From: Erysipelotrichaceae bacterium
GTDB taxonomy: Bacteria > Bacillota_I > Bacilli_A > Erysipelotrichales > Erysipelotrichaceae
DNA length: 64,000 bases
Reading direction: 5' to 3'
Assembly (NCBI GenBank): GCA_017432005.1
Contig: JAFRKA010000014.1
Coordinates: 25,604-89,603 of the forward strand
Shown: positions 60,722-64,000 of the stretch, piece by piece
How the letters are laid out: each line of letters begins with the position of its first letter
Numbering within the stretch: position 1 is the stretch's first letter
Notes under the pieces: model-generated
The model's database searches: none
What the model was told of the DNA's origin: nothing
Seen by the model: the letters and a program-made list of their open reading frames with translations, nothing else
Program-made: the position numbers and the translations under genes

Positions 60722-62140
60722 ATGATAAGTAAACAGACAAAGATTATCTGTACACTTGGTCCCGCATCTGACAATTACAATACGATCCTGAAGATGGCTC
60801 AGGCCGGCATGAACATCGTCCGTCTGAACTTTTCTCATGGCACACATGAAGAACATTTGGCCAGGATCAATACAGTCAGAAAGGTAGAAAAAGAGAATGC
60901 TGTAAATCTGGGCATCATGCTGGATACGAAGGGTCCGGAGATCAGACTCGGGGTATTCAAGAATGATTCGGAAGTATATCAGAAAGGCGAGATCGTCACG
61001 ATCCAGAAGGAAGATATCGAAGGTACGCATGAGCGTTTCACCATTCAGTGTAAGGAACTGTTCGATGACATCAAGACTGATGACTACATCCTGGTCAATG
61101 ACGGCAAGCAGCGTCTGACCGTTCTGGAGAATGACGGAAACGAGATCAAGGCGCGTGTGGAAGTCAACGGTCCACTCTCTTCAAGAAAAGGCTGTAACGT
61201 TCCGGGCGTCAAACTGTCGATGCCGTTCATCTCACTCAAGGATGATGAAGATATCAGATTCGGCTGTCTCAATGATGTGGATTTCATCGCTGCTTCTTTC
61301 GTCAGAAGACCGGAAGATGTCATGGCGATCAGAAAGATCATCACCGAGATGGGTAAACCGAAGATCCAGATCATCGCCAAGATCGAGAACCAGGAAGGTT
61401 TCGACAATCTGGAAGAGATCCTGGAAGTCGCAGACGGCGTCATGGTCGCCAGAGGTGACCTCGGTGTCGAAGTCGAGACGGCTTTCGTTCCTATCTATCA
61501 GAAGAAGATCATTGAAATGGCCAACAAGCACGGCAAGGCTGTTATCACTGCTACACATATGCTGGACTCGATGACCAGCAATCCGCGCTGTACCAGAGCT
61601 GAAGCATCAGATGTTTCCAATGCCGTCCTTGACGGATCGGATGCCGTCATGCTTTCGGCAGAGACAGCAGCCGGTGAATATCCGGTCGAAGCAGTCGAGA
61701 CGATGGCCAAGATCGCTGCTGCTACGGAAAAGATCATTCCGTACAGAGAGAATCTTGATCACGCCAAGACCACCAATAACAAGACCATTCAGGATGCGAT
61801 CGGTATCGCTATCGCTGATGCGACTCTGACGCTGGATATCGCGGCGATCGTCGTCTTCACCCAGGGTGGTACGACAGCCAGAAGGATCTCCAAGTATCGT
61901 CCTCCTGTTCCAATCTTTGCGGTCACTTTCACTAAATCGACCCAGAGCAAGCTGGAAGTATACTGGGGCGTCAAGCCGATCTTCTCGTATGTGGAAAACA
62001 ATATGACCAACGACGACGAACTGGCTTCCAGTGTCGTCAAGTCCTATGGCATCAAGCCTGGAGCACAGATCATCCTGTCAGCCGGTTATCCGACCGGAGA
62101 GGGCAGTGCCAACTTCATGAAGATCATTACCGTCAAGTAA
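60722..62140 (+). CDS. pyk: Pyruvate kinase
   Basis: The 472-residue enzyme shows 'TKIICTLGPAS', 'VRLNFSHG', 'MLDTKGPEIR', the active-site 'IIAKIENQEG' (catalytic Lys), 'VARGDLGVE' and 'SAETAAGEYP'. The length fits the bacterial form without the extra PEP-utiliser domain. It turns PEP and ADP into pyruvate and ATP and competes with the PckA/Oad route at 42.9-48.3 kb. GAAAGGGG precedes the ATG. A symmetric terminator follows. Confidence 0.95.
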   Translation: MISKQTKIICTLGPASDNYNTILKMAQAGMNIVRLNFSHGTHEEHLARINTVRKVEKENAVNLGIMLDTKGPEIRLGVFKNDSEVYQKGEIVTIQKEDIEGTHERFTIQCKELFDDIKTDDYILVNDGKQRLTVLENDGNEIKARVEVNGPLSSRKGCNVPGVKLSMPFISLKDDEDIRFGCLNDVDFIAASFVRRPEDVMAIRKIITEMGKPKIQIIAKIENQEGFDNLEEILEVADGVMVARGDLGVEVETAFVPIYQKKIIEMANKHGKAVITATHMLDSMTSNPRCTRAEASDVSNAVLDGSDAVMLSAETAAGEYPVEAVETMAKIAAATEKIIPYRENLDHAKTTNNKTIQDAIGIAIADATLTLDIAAIVVFTQGGTTARRISKYRPPVPIFAVTFTKSTQSKLEVYWGVKPIFSYVENNMTNDDELASSVVKSYGIKPGAQIILSAGYPTGEGSANFMKIITVK

Positions 62141-62141
62141 G

Positions 62142-62168
62142 AAACAGTGAAATTTCACTGTTTTCTTT
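62142..62168 (+). terminator. Terminator after pyk
   Basis: AAACAGTGAAA and TTTCACTGTTT form a perfect palindrome just after the stop, then T-rich sequence. Confidence 0.75.
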
Positions 62169-62205
62169 TGTGTTAGAATTAAATTGAAAAGAGGAAAAAA
62201 ACAAT

Positions 62206-63405
62206 ATGAAAGTCGGAGTATATTACGTAGTATCAGCTACTGCAGCTGCAAGTATCGCCAATGACGGCAACTTCCCGTGGCTGGAGAAACTTTCCGGTAT
62301 GACCGGTTTTGATTTTGAAGTTACAGATATGGAGCATATCAATGATTATGATATGGTCGTTGATTTTATCGGCGGAGGCGGAACGGAAGGTATCTTCCTC
62401 AAGGATATGGACAGACTGCCTAAGCCTTATTTCCTGCTGACGACCGGGGCCAACAACTCTCTGGCGGCTTCAATGGAGATCCTCTCCTATCTGCGTCAGC
62501 ATGATCTTCCGGGCGAGATCATTCACGGTTCTGATGAATTCGTGGCTTCCCGTCTGAAGGATCTGGCTGCTGTCTTTAAGACCAGAAAGAAACTTGACGG
62601 TTTCCGTCTGGCCAGAGTCGGTGAACCTTCTGACTGGCTGATCTCTTCAGGTGTCGATGCTGCTGAATCGAAGAAACTGAACAATATCGAGATCGTCGAT
62701 GTAACGATGGATGAATTCATGACCGAGATCGCCAAGAGAGAGTATGTTGAGAACGAATATACAAAACTGATCAAGTCCAAGAAATATGATGAAAAGGAGA
62801 TCGAGGAAGCATTATATATCTACGGTGCTTTAAGAAGGATCGTCGACAAGTATCAGCTCAACGGTCTGACCGTCAGGTGTTTCGATCTGCTCGATACTGT
62901 TCATTCTACCGGCTGTTCAGCACTGGCAATATTGAATGCCGAAGGCATCTATGCTTCATGTGAAGGTGATGTACCGGCTCTGATCTCCATGGCAGTGCTC
63001 GGTGAACTAAGCGGCAAGCCGGTCTTCATGGCCAACCCAAGCCGTATCGATACTGATCACAATCAGATCATCTTTGCGCATTGCACACTGCCGATCAATA
63101 TGCCTTCTGATTTTGAGATCATGACACACTTCGAATCTCAGATCGGTGTAGCCTTCAGAGGCAAGCTCCAGGAAGGTCCGATCACTGTCTTCAAGTGCAA
63201 CGGTCTCATGAACAAATACTTCGTTACAGGAGGAACACTGTTGAGGAACCTGAGCGAATTCAATCTCTGCCGTACGCAGATCGAACTGAAGCTCGATAAA
63301 CCGGTAACTTACTTCCTGACCGAGTCCATCGGCAATCACCATCTGATCATCGAAGGTGATTACAGCAGACTGGTCGATGAATTCTTCAAGTGGAATCAGA
63401 AATAG
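62206..63405 (+). CDS. Fucose/arabinose-isomerase-fold protein of unknown activity
   Basis: The 399-residue protein resembles the L-fucose isomerase superfamily in outline: an N-terminal alpha/beta part with 'TTGANNSLAASMEIL', a central 'ARVGEPSDWL', and the C-terminal 'ASCEGDVPALISMAVL' and 'NGLTVRCFDL' stretches that in isomerases carry metal ligands. It is shorter than FucI (near 590). No sugar kinase, aldolase or transporter gene is beside it, so the substrate is open. AAGAGG precedes the ATG, and TGTTAGAAT is an extended -10. The cytidine deaminase gene follows after 2 bases. Confidence 0.7.
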   Translation: MKVGVYYVVSATAAASIANDGNFPWLEKLSGMTGFDFEVTDMEHINDYDMVVDFIGGGGTEGIFLKDMDRLPKPYFLLTTGANNSLAASMEILSYLRQHDLPGEIIHGSDEFVASRLKDLAAVFKTRKKLDGFRLARVGEPSDWLISSGVDAAESKKLNNIEIVDVTMDEFMTEIAKREYVENEYTKLIKSKKYDEKEIEEALYIYGALRRIVDKYQLNGLTVRCFDLLDTVHSTGCSALAILNAEGIYASCEGDVPALISMAVLGELSGKPVFMANPSRIDTDHNQIIFAHCTLPINMPSDFEIMTHFESQIGVAFRGKLQEGPITVFKCNGLMNKYFVTGGTLLRNLSEFNLCRTQIELKLDKPVTYFLTESIGNHHLIIEGDYSRLVDEFFKWNQK

Positions 63406-63407
63406 AT

Positions 63408-63839
63408 ATGAGTAACGAGGAACTGATCAGACTGGCCTTTGAAGCCAGGGAAAGAGCCTATGCACCTTACTCTCACTGGAAGGTCGGTGCTGCTTTACTG
63501 ACTGCAGATGGTAAGGTCTATCAGGGCTGCAATATCGAAAACAGCGGTTTCACAGCGACTGTCTGTGCTGAAAGGACAGCTTTCTTCAAAGCCATCAGTG
63601 AAGGTGTCTATAATTTTGAGAAGATCGCCATCGTCGGCGGTGATGAAGAAAAAGGTTCACAGGGATATTGCACACCATGCGGTGTCTGCCGTCAGGTCAT
63701 GTCCGAGTTCTGTGATCCGGATGAGTTCATGGTGATCTGCGCCAAATCGGAGAACGAGTATCATGAGTACCCGCTGAGGACTTTGATCCCGGAATGCAAC
63801 TTCGTCGTGGAGAACGACGGTTACGGATACAAAGGATAA
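63408..63839 (+). CDS. cdd: Cytidine deaminase
   Basis: The ATG at 63408 is two bases after the previous stop; the frame opens slightly earlier but inside that gene. The 143-residue enzyme has 'NIENSGF', 'CAERTAFF' (catalytic Glu, zinc Cys) and 'PCGVCRQVM' (two zinc Cys), the full cytidine deaminase site. It converts cytidine to uridine for pyrimidine salvage. No own ribosome site is visible, so translation is probably coupled. Confidence 0.93.
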   Translation: MSNEELIRLAFEARERAYAPYSHWKVGAALLTADGKVYQGCNIENSGFTATVCAERTAFFKAISEGVYNFEKIAIVGGDEEKGSQGYCTPCGVCRQVMSEFCDPDEFMVICAKSENEYHEYPLRTLIPECNFVVENDGYGYKG

Positions 63840-63861
63840 AATAAAGGATCTGCCCTAAGCG

Positions 63862-64000
63862 TGTCGTGAACCCCATTATTTGGACAAGTAATTAAATCAA
63901 CTCAATAATAAGGCCTGGCTTCTTGCCTGACAAGGGGTCAGACCTTTTAATTTGACCTTGATACGTTTTGTATTGTAATACTCTATGTATTCTTCGATCG
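63862..64000 (-). mobile_element. IS3-family insertion sequence, 3' end only
   Basis: The transposase end at the window edge is followed by a presumed terminal repeat. From the outside inward it reads TGTCGTGAACCCCATTATT (63862 onward), beginning with the TG typical of IS3-group ends. The other end and most of the element lie outside. Confidence 0.7.
63897..64000 (-). CDS. IS3-family transposase OrfB, C-terminal fragment
   Basis: The frame enters from the right edge and ends at TGA 63899-63897. The visible 33 residues, including 'EEYIEYYNTKRIKVKLKGL' and 'TPCQARSQALLLS', are the standard C-terminus of IS150-like integrase-type transposases (rve domain end). It is partial only because of the window edge. 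Confidence 0.88.
   Translation of the reverse strand, partial: IEEYIEYYNTKRIKVKLKGLTPCQARSQALLLS

Noticed and set aside
1..64000. CRISPR arrays, tRNA or rRNA genes, riboswitches
   Set aside because: Reading through the intergenic regions I saw no regularly spaced repeats, no cloverleaf with a CCA-type acceptor, and no leader long enough for a known riboswitch. A dedicated covariance-model scan was not possible here.

Overview
The window looks like a low-to-moderate-GC Bacillota chromosome, most likely an Erysipelotrichia-type anaerobic fermenter. The reasons are the Shine-Dalgarno sites, the gene content (Na+-pumping oxaloacetate decarboxylase, sucrose PTS, Opp transporter, LTA synthase-like protein) and the absence of respiratory genes. 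The genus is inferred from gene style, not from any marker gene. TGA is used as an ordinary stop. No rRNA, tRNA or CRISPR array was seen.

Positions 1 to about 20,890 are AT-rich accessory DNA, probably the right-hand part of an integrative element; its integrase and relaxase would lie to the left. It starts with a type IV coupling protein and cargo genes on the minus strand. A defence island on the plus strand follows. (i) An unusual restriction-modification operon has its methyltransferase split over two genes, the second broken by an exact 7-bp tandem duplication; the third gene is a GIY-YIG / helicase / methylase-like fusion. (ii) A tightly overlapped six-gene operon (9,392-16,403) encodes a sigma-region-4 protein, a GHKL ATPase, an unknown protein, a DUF6339-like protein and a DUF2513 protein. 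I do not recognise it as a named system, and it is the best candidate for something new. (iii) A zinc-ribbon repeat protein carries an embedded Vsr-like nuclease. (iv) A PHP-ATPase overlaps a small partner gene. The right edge is suggested by tandem 11-bp repeats and by a 15-bp repeat that recurs 2.3 kb downstream. Between the two copies lie an LTA synthase-like gene and a decayed second copy of the DUF6339-DUF2513 pair.

From about 23.3 kb the DNA is ordinary chromosome. 23.3-31.3 kb: adenosine deaminase-like enzyme, DUF3795 protein, deoxyinosine glycosylase, zinc-ribbon protein, VanX-like lipoprotein, L,D-transpeptidase, GGDEF protein. 31.4-37.1 kb: oligopeptide ABC transporter in the order A-B-C-D-F. 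37.2-42.7 kb: sucrose operon (fructokinase, amylosucrase-like GH13, HAD phosphatase, PTS EIIBCA) with no GH32 hydrolase. 42.9-48.4 kb: PEP carboxykinase followed by a Na+-pumping oxaloacetate decarboxylase operon with its own biotin ligase and a 44-residue membrane peptide. Together these could turn PEP into pyruvate while conserving energy twice, in parallel with the pyruvate kinase at 60.7 kb. 48.5-53.9 kb: cyclophilin and two closely related NADP-type glutamate dehydrogenases. 54-60.7 kb: Nudix hydrolase, lipid kinase, DUF937 protein, heterodimeric ABC exporter, patatin. 60.7-63.8 kb: pyruvate kinase, a fucose-isomerase-fold protein, cytidine deaminase. The window ends inside an IS3-family element.

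Several chromosomal genes have a -10 box only 6-10 bases from the start codon and no Shine-Dalgarno sequence, which points to leaderless mRNAs. The clearest case is a pair of mutually overlapping divergent promoters at 54.38-54.43 kb.
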